Source: Streptomyces subrutilus
GTDB lineage: Bacteria > Actinomycetota > Actinomycetes > Streptomycetales > Streptomycetaceae
Direction: 5' to 3'
DNA: 64,000 nt
NCBI RefSeq assembly: GCF_008704535.1
Contig: NZ_CP023701.1
Span: forward strand, 806,001-870,000
Part shown: positions 1-8,332 of the stretch, one piece after another
How positions within the stretch are numbered: position 1 is the stretch's first letter
Layout: the number at the start of each line of letters is the position of its first letter
The notes under the pieces: generated by a model
Seen by the model: only the letters and a program-made list of their open reading frames with translations
What the model was told of the DNA's origin: nothing
Databases searched by the model: none
Made by a program: the position numbers and the translations under genes

Positions 1-3000
1 CACTCGGTGCCCGGTACCGAGCCGGACCAGCTGATCGCCCTGCACGTCGCCGCGAGCGCCCTCGCGGACGCGGGCGGACCGGAGCGGCTGCCCGACCGCG
101 ACCGGGTCGGGATCGTGCTCGGGCGCGGCGGCTACCTCACCCCGGGACTGGTCCGGCTCGACCAGCGCGTCCGCACGGCGCACCAGCTCGTCCGCACGCT
201 CCGCGACCTCGTCCCCGGCCTGGACGCGGAGCAACTGGAGCGGGTGAGGGCGGCGTTCACCGACCGGCTGGGACCCGGCCGGCCGGAGGACGCCATCGGC
301 CTGGTGCCCAACCTCGCCGCGTCCCGGGTCGCCAACCGCCTCGACCTGCGCGGCCCGGCCTACACTGTCGACGCCGCGTGCGCCTCGTCGCTGCTCGCCG
401 TGGACCAGGCGGTGGCCGCGCTCACCTCGGGCCGCTGCGACGTGATGCTGGCCGGAGGGGTCCACCACTGCCACGACATCACGCTGTGGAGCGTCTTCTC
501 GCAGTTGCGGGCGCTCTCCCCCAGCGAGCGCATCCGGCCCTTCCACCGGGGCGCCGACGGCATCCTGATCGGCGAGGGCACCGGTGTGGTGGTCCTCAAG
601 CGCCTCGCCGACGCCGAGCGCGACGGCGACCGCGTCTACGCCGTGATCCGGGGCACCGGGGTCGGCAGCGACGGCCGGGCCTCGGGGCTGGTCAACCCGG
701 ACCCCGCCGGGCAGGCCCGCGCGGTCCGGGCGGCCTGGCGGGCCGCGGGCCTCGATCCCGCCGAGCCGGGCTCCGTCGGACTGCTGGAGGCCCACGGCAC
801 CGCCACCCCGGCCGGTGACGCCGCCGAACTGGCCACGCTGCGCGAGGTGTTCGGTCCGCCGACGGCCGGGGCCGGGCCGCTGGACCGGCCGGTGATCGGG
901 TCGGTGAAGTCGATGATCGGGCACGCGATGCCGGCGGCGGGTGTCGCGGGGCTGATCAAGGCCGCGCTCGCCGTCCACCACGGCACGCTGCTGCCCACCC
1001 TGCACTGCGAGGACCCGCACCCGGCGCTCGCCGCCACCCGCTTCCGCCCGCTCGCCGGGGCGGCCCCGTGGGTGAGCGGGCCCGGGCAGCCGCGCCGGGC
1101 CGCCGTGAACGCGTTCGGCTTCGGCGGCATCAACGCGCACGTCGTCCTCGAACAGGCCCCCGACCGCGGCGTCCCCGCCCCCGCGCCGGCTCCCCCGGCC
1201 GCCCGCCGGGCCGCGGTCGTCACGGAGGCCGAGCGGGTGCTGCTCCTCGCCGCGGCGACGCCCGAAGCGCTCGGCGCCCTGCTCGACACGGCCGCCCCGA
1301 ACGCCGCCGCCCCGGACGCCGGTCCGGCCGCCACCCCGGCCGGGCCCGTGCGTCTGGGCGTCGTCGGCCCCACGCCCAAGCGGCTCGCGCTGGCCCGGCG
1401 CGTCATCGCCAAGGGAGAGGCCTGGCACGGGCGCAACGACGTCTGGTTCAGCCCCCGCCCCCTCCTCGACGCCGCGGGCGGGGGCCAGACCGCGTTCCTC
1501 TTCCCCGGCCTGGAGGGCGAGTTCGCGCCCCGGGTCGACGACGTCGCCGACCACTTCGGGCTGCCCCGGCCCGCGCTCGCGGCGCCGGACGGCGACGGCC
1601 GGGAGCAGGGGCCCGGCGGCGGCCTCGGCCGGCACGGGCTCGGTGTCGTCGCCGTCGGACGGCTGCTGGACGCGGCCCTGCGCCGCATCGGCGTCGTCCC
1701 CGACGCGGTCGCCGGGCACAGCGTCGGCGAATGGACCGCGATGGCCGCGGGCGGGCTGTACGAGGAGGCGGCCGTCGACGCCCTCATGGGCGCCCTCGAC
1801 CCCGCGACGGTCCGCGGCGCCGACCTCGCGTACGCCGCCGTCGGCGCCCACGCGGAGCGGGTCACCCGCTTCCTGACCGACGGCGGCCACCCGTCGGTCG
1901 TCCTGTCCCACGACAACGCGCCGAACCAGTCGATGGTCTGCGGGCCGCCCGAGGCGGTGGAGGCGTTCTCGGCGGCGCTGCGCGCCGAGGGGGTCCTGGT
2001 ACGGGTCCTGCCGTTCCGGTCCGGTTTCCACACCCCGATGCTCGGACCGTACCTCGGGCCCTTCGAGGAGGCCGCCGACCGGATGCGGCTGCGCGCCCCG
2101 CACGTCCCCGTCTGGTCGGGGACCACGGCGGCGCCGTTCCCCGCGTCGGAGGCCGCCGTCCGCGCCCTGTTCGTGCGCCACCTCCTCGAACCGGTCCGCT
2201 TCCGTGCCCTGACCGAGGCCCTCCACGACGCCGGTTTCCGCGCCTTCGTCCAGGTCGGGCCGGGGCAGCTCGGTTCCCTGGTCGGTGACACGCTGGCCGG
2301 GCGCGACCACCTGGTCGTCGCGGCCAACTCCCCGCACCGCGGCGGCCTGGCGCAGCTCCGGCGGGTGGCCACCGCGCTGTGGACGGCCGGGTCGCGCACC
2401 GACCCGTCCGTCCTGGACGCACCCGCACCCGGACCCGCACCCCTCCGTCCTCCCGTCCCCGCCTCCGCCTCCGCCCGGGCCCCCGCGTCCGCCCCGCAGC
2501 GCGTGCGCCTGGACCTGGGCGGCGCACTGGTCGACCTGCCGGCCGGCGCGGCCGCCCTGGCCGGGCCGCCGCGCGATCCGGCCGCCGCGCTCGCGCCGGC
2601 CGCGGCGACCTCCCCGGTGGCGGCCGAACTGGCGGCCCTGCTGCGCGAGACCGCGCAGACGGCCGCGACCCTGATCGCCGCGGCCGGCGCACCCCGGCCG
2701 TCCGCCACGGTGCGCGGCCCGGTCCCGCCGGTCCCGCCGACCCCGCCGGAGGCTCCGCGCGCCGACTCCTCCGCCCCCGTCGCCGGCCGGCAGGAGACCG
2801 TACGGGTCGGGGTGGACCGGATGCCGTACCTGCTCGACCACTGCTTCTTCCCCCAGCGCGCCGACTGGCCCGACGTCGCCGACCGGTGGCCGGTGGTGCC
2901 GGCCACCACCATCGTGGCGCACCTGATGGCGGCGGCCGAGCGGGCCGTACCCGGGAGCGTGGCCGTGGCCGTGCACGACGCCTGCTTCGACCGGTGGCTC

Positions 3001-4413
3001 ACGGCCGCCGAGCCGGTGGACGTACGCGTCACCGTGGCGCCGCGGGGGCCGGACCGGGTCGCCGTGTCCTTCGGCCCCGACGCCCGCGCGGTGGTGGAAC
3101 TGGCCGACCGCCACCCGCAGCCGCCCCCCGCGCCGGAGCCCGCCGACCCCGCCTCCGAGCGCGTGCCCGCCCACACCGCCGAACAGGTCTACCGCGAGCG
3201 GTGGATGTTCCACGGCCCCGCCTACCGGGGCATGGCCCGGCTGGCGGCGATCGGCGACCGGCACGTCCGCGCCACGCTGACCACCCCGCCCGCGCCGGGC
3301 GCCCTGCTGGACAACGTGGGGCAGGTGCTCGGCTACTGGATCATGGCGACGCACACCGAGCGCACCGTGGTCTTCCCCGTGCGGATGCGGCACCTGCACT
3401 TCTTCGCCCCGCATCCCGGGCCCGGCACACCGGTGGAGTGCCTGGTCCGGATCACTTCGCTCACGGACACGGTGCTCGAAGCGGACGCCGTGCTCAGCGT
3501 CGCGGGCCGGGTGTGGGCGCGGTTGACCGGCTGGCAGGACCGGCGCTTCGACAACGATCCCCACACCCGGCCCGTCGAGCGCTTCCCGGAGCGCAACACG
3601 CTCTCCGCGCCGCGCCCCGGCGGCTGGTCGCTGGTCTACGAGCGCTGGCCGGACCTGGCCTCGCGGGAGCTGATCATGCGCAACGCGCTGGGCGGCGCCG
3701 AGCGCGCCGCGTACGCCGACCGGCCGCCGCGGGGGCGCCGGCAGTGGCTGCTCGGCCGGATCGCGGCCAAGGACGCCGTCCGCCGTCTGCTGTGGGAGTC
3801 CGGGGAAGGGCCGCTCTACCCGGCCGAGTTGGCCGTCGGCAACGACGCGTCGGGCCGGCCGTACGTCACCGGGCGCCACGGCCGCGAGCTCCCGCCGCTG
3901 GAGGTGTCGGTCGCCCACCGCGCCGAGGCCGGCGTCGCCATCGCCCGACCGCGGCCGCCGGGCGGCGGCGCGGGCGGGCCGGGCATCGACATCGAGGAGA
4001 TCGCCGAACCTGCCGGGGCGACGGTGGACACGGCGCTCTCGACGGCCGAACGCGAGCTGCTGACGGCCCGGCAGGACGCCACCGGCGAGCCCCGGGCGCT
4101 GTGGTTCACCCGTTTCTGGGCGGCGAAGGAGGCCGTGGCCAAGGCCGAGGGCACCGGTTTCGGAGGCCGGCCCCGCGACTTCGAGGTGACCGGTGCGCGG
4201 CCGGACCTGCTCACCGTGGCCGTGCGCGGGCCGGGCGCGCGCGGCGGCCCGCAGAGCGCCGCCCGTGCCGCCCGTACGTACCGGGTGCACTGCGAGCGCG
4301 TCGCCAATCCGCCCGGGCTGCCGCCGCGCGCGTACGTCGTGGCCTGGACCACCGGCCCGGACCCGGAACAGCCGGGGGCGGGCACCACCCGTGACGAGAG
4401 GGACCAGACGTGA
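1..4413 (+). CDS. Iterative type I polyketide/PUFA-like synthase, KS-AT-DH-PPTase (5' end outside window)
   Basis: The frame is already open at base 1, so the N-terminus is missing; the GTG at 7 is internal. Domains in order: ketoacyl synthase (Cys in DAACASS at base 379, His in EAHGT at 793, His in IGHAMPAAG at 922); acyltransferase (Ser of GHSVGEW at 1720); an Ala/Pro linker (about 2400-2800); a hot-dog dehydratase-like region (LLDHCFF from 2830, to about 3560); and a C-terminal Sfp-type phosphopantetheinyl transferase (IDIEE near 3985, WAAKEAVAKAEGTG near 4117). No ketoreductase, enoylreductase or internal ACP is visible. The carrier comes from the next gene, which overlaps this stop. The set resembles PUFA/heterocyst-glycolipid synthases more than modular PKS, so an iteratively built lipid chain is likely. 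A missing ketoreductase may lie upstream of the window. The product is unknown. Confidence 0.88.
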   Translation, partial: HSVPGTEPDQLIALHVAASALADAGGPERLPDRDRVGIVLGRGGYLTPGLVRLDQRVRTAHQLVRTLRDLVPGLDAEQLERVRAAFTDRLGPGRPEDAIGLVPNLAASRVANRLDLRGPAYTVDAACASSLLAVDQAVAALTSGRCDVMLAGGVHHCHDITLWSVFSQLRALSPSERIRPFHRGADGILIGEGTGVVVLKRLADAERDGDRVYAVIRGTGVGSDGRASGLVNPDPAGQARAVRAAWRAAGLDPAEPGSVGLLEAHGTATPAGDAAELATLREVFGPPTAGAGPLDRPVIGSVKSMIGHAMPAAGVAGLIKAALAVHHGTLLPTLHCEDPHPALAATRFRPLAGAAPWVSGPGQPRRAAVNAFGFGGINAHVVLEQAPDRGVPAPAPAPPAARRAAVVTEAERVLLLAAATPEALGALLDTAAPNAAAPDAGPAATPAGPVRLGVVGPTPKRLALARRVIAKGEAWHGRNDVWFSPRPLLDAAGGGQTAFLFPGLEGEFAPRVDDVADHFGLPRPALAAPDGDGREQGPGGGLGRHGLGVVAVGRLLDAALRRIGVVPDAVAGHSVGEWTAMAAGGLYEEAAVDALMGALDPATVRGADLAYAAVGAHAERVTRFLTDGGHPSVVLSHDNAPNQSMVCGPPEAVEAFSAALRAEGVLVRVLPFRSGFHTPMLGPYLGPFEEAADRMRLRAPHVPVWSGTTAAPFPASEAAVRALFVRHLLEPVRFRALTEALHDAGFRAFVQVGPGQLGSLVGDTLAGRDHLVVAANSPHRGGLAQLRRVATALWTAGSRTDPSVLDAPAPGPAPLRPPVPASASARAPASAPQRVRLDLGGALVDLPAGAAALAGPPRDPAAALAPAAATSPVAAELAALLRETAQTAATLIAAAGAPRPSATVRGPVPPVPPTPPEAPRADSSAPVAGRQETVRVGVDRMPYLLDHCFFPQRADWPDVADRWPVVPATTIVAHLMAAAERAVPGSVAVAVHDACFDRWLTAAEPVDVRVTVAPRGPDRVAVSFGPDARAVVELADRHPQPPPAPEPADPASERVPAHTAEQVYRERWMFHGPAYRGMARLAAIGDRHVRATLTTPPAPGALLDNVGQVLGYWIMATHTERTVVFPVRMRHLHFFAPHPGPGTPVECLVRITSLTDTVLEADAVLSVAGRVWARLTGWQDRRFDNDPHTRPVERFPERNTLSAPRPGGWSLVYERWPDLASRELIMRNALGGAERAAYADRPPRGRRQWLLGRIAAKDAVRRLLWESGEGPLYPAELAVGNDASGRPYVTGRHGRELPPLEVSVAHRAEAGVAIARPRPPGGGAGGPGIDIEEIAEPAGATVDTALSTAERELLTARQDATGEPRALWFTRFWAAKEAVAKAEGTGFGGRPRDFEVTGARPDLLTVAVRGPGARGGPQSAARAARTYRVHCERVANPPGLPPRAYVVAWTTGPDPEQPGAGTTRDERDQT

Positions 4414-4733
4414 CCACCACCCGGCCCACCGGATCCGTGCGCGCCGACGAGGCGGCGGTCCTCGCCGACCTGGCCGCCATGATCGAGCAGATCCTCGGGG
4501 AGTACGGACTCGACGGCACCGAGATCACGATGGACACCCGCTTCGGCCGCGACCTCGAACTGGAGAGCATCGACCTGGTCACGCTCGCGGGCCTGCTGGA
4601 GGAGCGCTACGGCCGCCTGGTCAACTTCGCCGAGTTCGTGGCCTCCATGGAGCTGGAGGAGATCATCGAACTCAGCGCGGGCCGGCTGGTCGAGCACGTC
4701 TGCCTGTGCCTCAAGGCCGCGGGACGGGTCTGA
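4410..4733 (+). CDS. Stand-alone acyl carrier protein
   Basis: A 107-residue carrier protein. The phosphopantetheine attachment serine sits in DLELESIDLVTL near residue 51, in the usual place before the second helix. The GTG start overlaps the stop of the synthase by four bases (GTGA), so the two are translationally coupled. This ACP probably carries the growing chain of the upstream KS-AT-DH protein and is activated by that protein's own C-terminal PPTase domain. The tail after the helical core (VCLCLKAAGRV) is unusual in having two cysteines. Confidence 0.88.
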   Translation: MTTTRPTGSVRADEAAVLADLAAMIEQILGEYGLDGTEITMDTRFGRDLELESIDLVTLAGLLEERYGRLVNFAEFVASMELEEIIELSAGRLVEHVCLCLKAAGRV

Positions 4734-4736
4734 GCC

Positions 4737-5570
4737 ATGGCGATCGTCGACACCGGCGGCGTCCGGCTGCACGTCCAGCGCCTGGCCCCCCGGCCCGCCG
4801 CCCCCGGAGCGGCCGCGGGCGCCACCGTCGTCCTGCTGCACGGCCTGCTCACCGACAGCCTGGCCAGCTACTACTTCACCGTCGCACCGGCCTTCGCGGC
4901 CGCCGGCCTGGACGTGGTCATGTACGACCACCGGGGCCACGGCCGCAGTGGCCGGCCGGACCGCGGCTACACGCTCGGGGCGTTCGTCGACGACCTGGAC
5001 GCCCTCCTGGACCGGCTCGACGTGCGGATGCCCGTGCACCTGGTGGGCAACTCCTACGGCGGGACGGTCGCCTTCGGCCACGCGCTGCGCCGGCCGGAGC
5101 GGGTGGCCAGCATGGTGGTGATCGAGTCGGAACCGGCCACCCCGGCCTGGGCGGCGAAGCTCGCCGGGCTGCTGGAGCGGGTCCGCCACGAGATGAGCGT
5201 GAACGAGAGCGCCGCCCTCGACTGGATCGCCGCCCATCACGGCGGCCACACCGCGCGGCTGGCGAAGTCGGCCGGGCGCCTCGTCCGCGACACCACCCTC
5301 GCCCGGGACATCCCGGCGAGCGCGGTGCTCGGCGACGACGACATCCGCGCGGTCCACTGCCCGGTCCTCGCCCTGTACGGCGCCGACTCCGACCTGGCCG
5401 CGCAGGCACCCCGGATGCGGTCGCTGCTGCCGCACTGCGCGACCGAACTGCTGCCCGGCCACCGGCACTCGGTCCTGGTGGAGGCGCCCGGCCGGGTGCG
5501 CGATCTCGTACTGGACTGGGTCGGCCGGCACTCCCGGCCGGCCGCCGCCCTGCGGGGGCGTGCCCGGTGA
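4737..5570 (+). CDS. Alpha/beta hydrolase, probable chain-release or tailoring esterase
   Basis: A 277-residue alpha/beta hydrolase: oxyanion motif LLHGLL, the DHRGHGRS strand turn, nucleophile elbow GNSYGG, a C-terminal Asp in YGADSD and a His in GHRHSVL. It starts with ATG three bases after the ACP stop and ends overlapping the glycosyltransferase start, so it is part of one transcription unit. In such a cluster it could be a thioesterase releasing the chain from the ACP, since no TE domain is seen in the synthase. That role is inferred from context; the fold itself is clear. Confidence 0.85.
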   Translation: MAIVDTGGVRLHVQRLAPRPAAPGAAAGATVVLLHGLLTDSLASYYFTVAPAFAAAGLDVVMYDHRGHGRSGRPDRGYTLGAFVDDLDALLDRLDVRMPVHLVGNSYGGTVAFGHALRRPERVASMVVIESEPATPAWAAKLAGLLERVRHEMSVNESAALDWIAAHHGGHTARLAKSAGRLVRDTTLARDIPASAVLGDDDIRAVHCPVLALYGADSDLAAQAPRMRSLLPHCATELLPGHRHSVLVEAPGRVRDLVLDWVGRHSRPAAALRGRAR

Positions 5571-6778
5571 GCCGCTTCCTGTTCGTGGTGCCGCCGCTGG
5601 TCGGCCACGTCAACCCGGCCGTCGGGGTCGCGGCCCGACTCGCCTCCCGGGGCCACCGGGTGGCCTGGGTGGGCGATCCCGCGCTCGTACGCCGCCTCGC
5701 CGGGCCGGACGCGGCCGTCCATCCGTCGCCGCCGGGGGCAGGGGCGGGCGCCGCCGCGGGGCCGGGCACCGCCCGGCCCCCGGACGTACGCGGGCCGGAG
5801 GCGCTGCGCTTCCTGTGGGAGAGCTTCCTCGTCCCGCTCGCCGAGGCGATGGCCCCCGACGTGCGGCGGGCGGTCGACGCCTTCCGGGCGGACGTGGTCG
5901 TCGCCGACCAGCAGGCGCTGGCCGGCGCCCTCGTCGCGGAGGACCTCGGGCTGCCCTGGGCCACCTCGGCGACGACCTCGGCCGAGTTCACCGACGTGCT
6001 GGCCGCCATGCCCCGGGTCGCCGCGTGGAACGAGGCGCTGCTGCGCGGTCTGCGCGCCCGGATCGGCGATCCGGCGGGGCGCGGCGACCCCCGCTTCTCC
6101 CCGCACCTCGTGCTCGCCTTCACCACGCCTGAGCTGGCGGGTCCGGCGGCGCGGGGCGGCGACCGGGTGCGATGGGTCGGCCCGTCCCTCACCGCCCGCC
6201 CCTCGTCCGTCGCCTTCCCGTGGGAGCGGCTCGATCCCGGGCGCTCGCTGGTCCTGGTCACCCTGGGCACCGCCAACACCGACGTGGGGGCGCACTTCCT
6301 CGCCCGGGCGGCGCAGGCGTTGCGGGCCCGGGCCGACCGGGTACAGGCCGTCGTCGTCGACCCGGAGGGCACGCTGGGCGGCGCTCCCGGTCCCGGTGGC
6401 GGGGACCCGGACGTCATCGCGCTGCCGGCGGTTCCCCAGCTGGAGCTGCTCGCGCGCGCCGACGCCGTCGTCTGTCACGCGGGGCACAACACCGTGTGCG
6501 AGGCGCTGTGGCACGGGGTTCCGCTGGTGGTCGCGCCCATCCGCGACGACCAGCCGGTGATCGCCGCGCAGGTGGCCGACGCCGGGGCGGGCGTGCGCGT
6601 CCGCTTCGGCCGGGCCGGAGCCGACGCGATCGGCGCGGCCGTCGACACGGTCCTGTACGCACCGCAGCCGCGGGCCGCGGCCCGTACGATCGCGCGGGCC
6701 TTCCGCCGGGCCGGGGGCGCCCCGGCCGCCGCGCGGCACCTGGAACGTCTGGCCGAGGGTGGGAAGGACGAGGCATGA
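5567..6778 (+). CDS. GT1-family glycosyltransferase (MGT-like)
   Basis: About 403 residues, starting with GTG overlapping the hydrolase stop. The N-terminal Rossmann half begins FVVPPLVGHVNPAVGVAARL, typical of macrolide/UGT-type glycosyltransferases. The C-terminal donor-binding signature is CHAGHNTVCEALWHGVPLVV followed by DDQP. It should transfer a nucleotide-activated sugar to the product of this cluster, making a glycolipid or glycosylated polyketide. No sugar biosynthesis genes are within the window, so a common UDP- or dTDP-sugar may be used. The acceptor cannot be read from sequence. Confidence 0.88.
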   Translation: MSRFLFVVPPLVGHVNPAVGVAARLASRGHRVAWVGDPALVRRLAGPDAAVHPSPPGAGAGAAAGPGTARPPDVRGPEALRFLWESFLVPLAEAMAPDVRRAVDAFRADVVVADQQALAGALVAEDLGLPWATSATTSAEFTDVLAAMPRVAAWNEALLRGLRARIGDPAGRGDPRFSPHLVLAFTTPELAGPAARGGDRVRWVGPSLTARPSSVAFPWERLDPGRSLVLVTLGTANTDVGAHFLARAAQALRARADRVQAVVVDPEGTLGGAPGPGGGDPDVIALPAVPQLELLARADAVVCHAGHNTVCEALWHGVPLVVAPIRDDQPVIAAQVADAGAGVRVRFGRAGADAIGAAVDTVLYAPQPRAAARTIARAFRRAGGAPAAARHLERLAEGGKDEA

Positions 6779-7875
6779 GCTCGACATCGCGCGAGGCCCG
6801 TACGCTCCGGGTGGCCGCGCTGCGCGCCGCCTACCGGGCGGAGTTGGCCGACGGAACCGACGCCTTCTTCGCGCCGCGCAGCCGTCTGTGCCCCTGGTGC
6901 GGCTCGGACCGCATCGCCGGGCACCTGCGCACCACGGACCTGTTCCAGCACAAGCCCGGCACCTTCGTCCTCGACCGCTGCCACGACTGCGGGCACCTCT
7001 TCCAGAACCCGCGGCTGAACGAGCGCGGGCTCGCGTTCTACTACCGCGACTTCTACGACGGCCTGGGCGAGGAGCGGCTCGGCGGCGTGTTCGGGGGCCG
7101 CACCGCGGCCTACCGCTCCCGGGCCCGGTCGGTGCGGCCGCACCTCGGCGGAGCGGCCGAGTGGCTGGACGTCGGCACCGGCCACGGCCACTTCTGCGAG
7201 GGCGCCCGCGCCGTGCTCCCGGCGGTGGCCTTCGACGGGCTCGACCGCTCGGACGGCGCGGAGCTCGCCGAGCGGGCCGGCCGGGTGCGCCGGGGCCACC
7301 GGGGCTCGTTCCCCGACCTGGCCGCGCGGCTGCCCGGCTCGTACGACGTGGTGAGCATGTTCCACTACCTGGAGCACTGCGCCGACCCGCTGCGCGAGGT
7401 GGAGGCCGCGCGGGCCGTACTGCGGCCGGGCGGGCTGCTGGTGATCGACGTACCGGATCCCGAGAGCCGGTTCGCGCGGCTGCTGGGCCGCTGGTGGCTG
7501 CCCTGGCTCCAGCCGCAGCACCTGCACCTGGCGCCGGCGGGCAATCTGCGCCGACGGCTCACCGCGGCCGGGTTCACCGTCCTGGCCGAGGAGCACGCCG
7601 AGGCGCACGACCCGGTCGACCTGCTGGCCGCGGCGTGGGTCGCGCTGGACGCGCTGGCCCCGCCCGAGGACCTGCCCTGGCTGGCCGCGCCGCCCGGGGC
7701 CGGGCGCGGGGCGCTGCGCGGCGCCGTCCTGCTCGCCGGGGTGCCGCTGCTGCTGGTGGCCGCCGCACTGGACCGGCTGCTCGCGGGGCCGCTCGCCGGC
7801 CGGCTGCGGCTCACGAACGCCTACCGTCTGATCGCCCGCCGCGAGCCGGACGGAGCCCCGCGTCCGCCCGGCTGA
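6775..7875 (+). CDS. Class I SAM-dependent methyltransferase with zinc-ribbon-like N-terminus
   Basis: About 366 residues, ATG overlapping the previous stop (ATGA). The N-terminal third has paired cysteines (CPWCGS, CHDCGH) about 30 residues apart, a probable metal site. The central part is a class I methyltransferase: SAM loop WLDVGTGHGHF, then SMFHYLEHCADPLRE, a Methyltransf_23 pattern. The C-terminal part has a hydrophobic stretch (GAVLLAGVPLLLVAAALDRL) that could anchor it to the membrane, sensible for a lipid-like substrate. It closes the coupled cluster, with a hairpin about 40 bases downstream. Confidence 0.85.
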   Translation: MSSTSREARTLRVAALRAAYRAELADGTDAFFAPRSRLCPWCGSDRIAGHLRTTDLFQHKPGTFVLDRCHDCGHLFQNPRLNERGLAFYYRDFYDGLGEERLGGVFGGRTAAYRSRARSVRPHLGGAAEWLDVGTGHGHFCEGARAVLPAVAFDGLDRSDGAELAERAGRVRRGHRGSFPDLAARLPGSYDVVSMFHYLEHCADPLREVEAARAVLRPGGLLVIDVPDPESRFARLLGRWWLPWLQPQHLHLAPAGNLRRRLTAAGFTVLAEEHAEAHDPVDLLAAAWVALDALAPPEDLPWLAAPPGAGRGALRGAVLLAGVPLLLVAAALDRLLAGPLAGRLRLTNAYRLIARREPDGAPRPPG

Positions 7876-8332
7876 CGGGCCGAGGCCGCCGGGCCGCCCC
7901 GGCGAACAGGCGGCCGCCGCGCCCCTCGGGCGCGGGCGGGCTACATCCAGATGGTGGAGGTGGCCACCACGCGCGCCAGGTCGGGCCGTGCGGGATCGCC
8001 GTAGCGGACCTCGGACCTCGGGTGGGAGCGGATGAACCGGGCGTCGGCTATGACCACGTGGCGGGGGTCCTTGACCGGGGGCACAAGAGCCGGCTCGCCC
8101 CGCGCCCTCCCCACCCCGCGACCGACCCGCGGCCGGAGCCCGCGGCGCACGAGACCCGTCCACGCGGCCACCGCGGGCCGCCGGGGCGCGACCGGTCCGC
8201 GGACGGGCACGGCGGGGCACGGGGCGCCGTGCGCCCTGGCCGACACACCACGGATGCCCGCCCCGTGATGCCGTGCACACGGGCCGGAACGGGGTCACGG
8301 CCACCAGGCCGCCGCGTGCACCCCGCGGGCCG
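7876..8332. other. Intergenic stretch without a confident gene
   Basis: Apart from the hairpin at 7917-7935 I see no supported gene. A minus-strand frame ending at 7941 reads DARFIRSHPRSEVRYGDPAR and then ATSTIWM at its C-terminus, which looks protein-like. Its upstream part is Arg/Pro-rich noise with no ribosome site, so at most it is the eroded tail of a lost gene. Confidence 0.4.
7917..7935. terminator. Hairpin after the lipid/polyketide cluster
   Basis: CCGCGCCC pairs perfectly with GGGCGCGG across a 3-base CTC loop, 40 bases after the methyltransferase stop. There is no T-run, as is usual in this group. Confidence 0.5.

Noticed and set aside
636-3176. Long open frame on the minus strand inside the synthase
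   Set aside because: It is Arg/Ser/Gly/Ala-rich, has no domain or ribosome site, and lies antisense to clear KS-AT-DH motifs. Long shadow frames are expected at this GC content.
7941-8246. Minus-strand 101-codon frame
   Set aside because: Its end looks protein-like, but the first half is non-coding in character and there is no start signal. Mentioned only as a possible gene tail.
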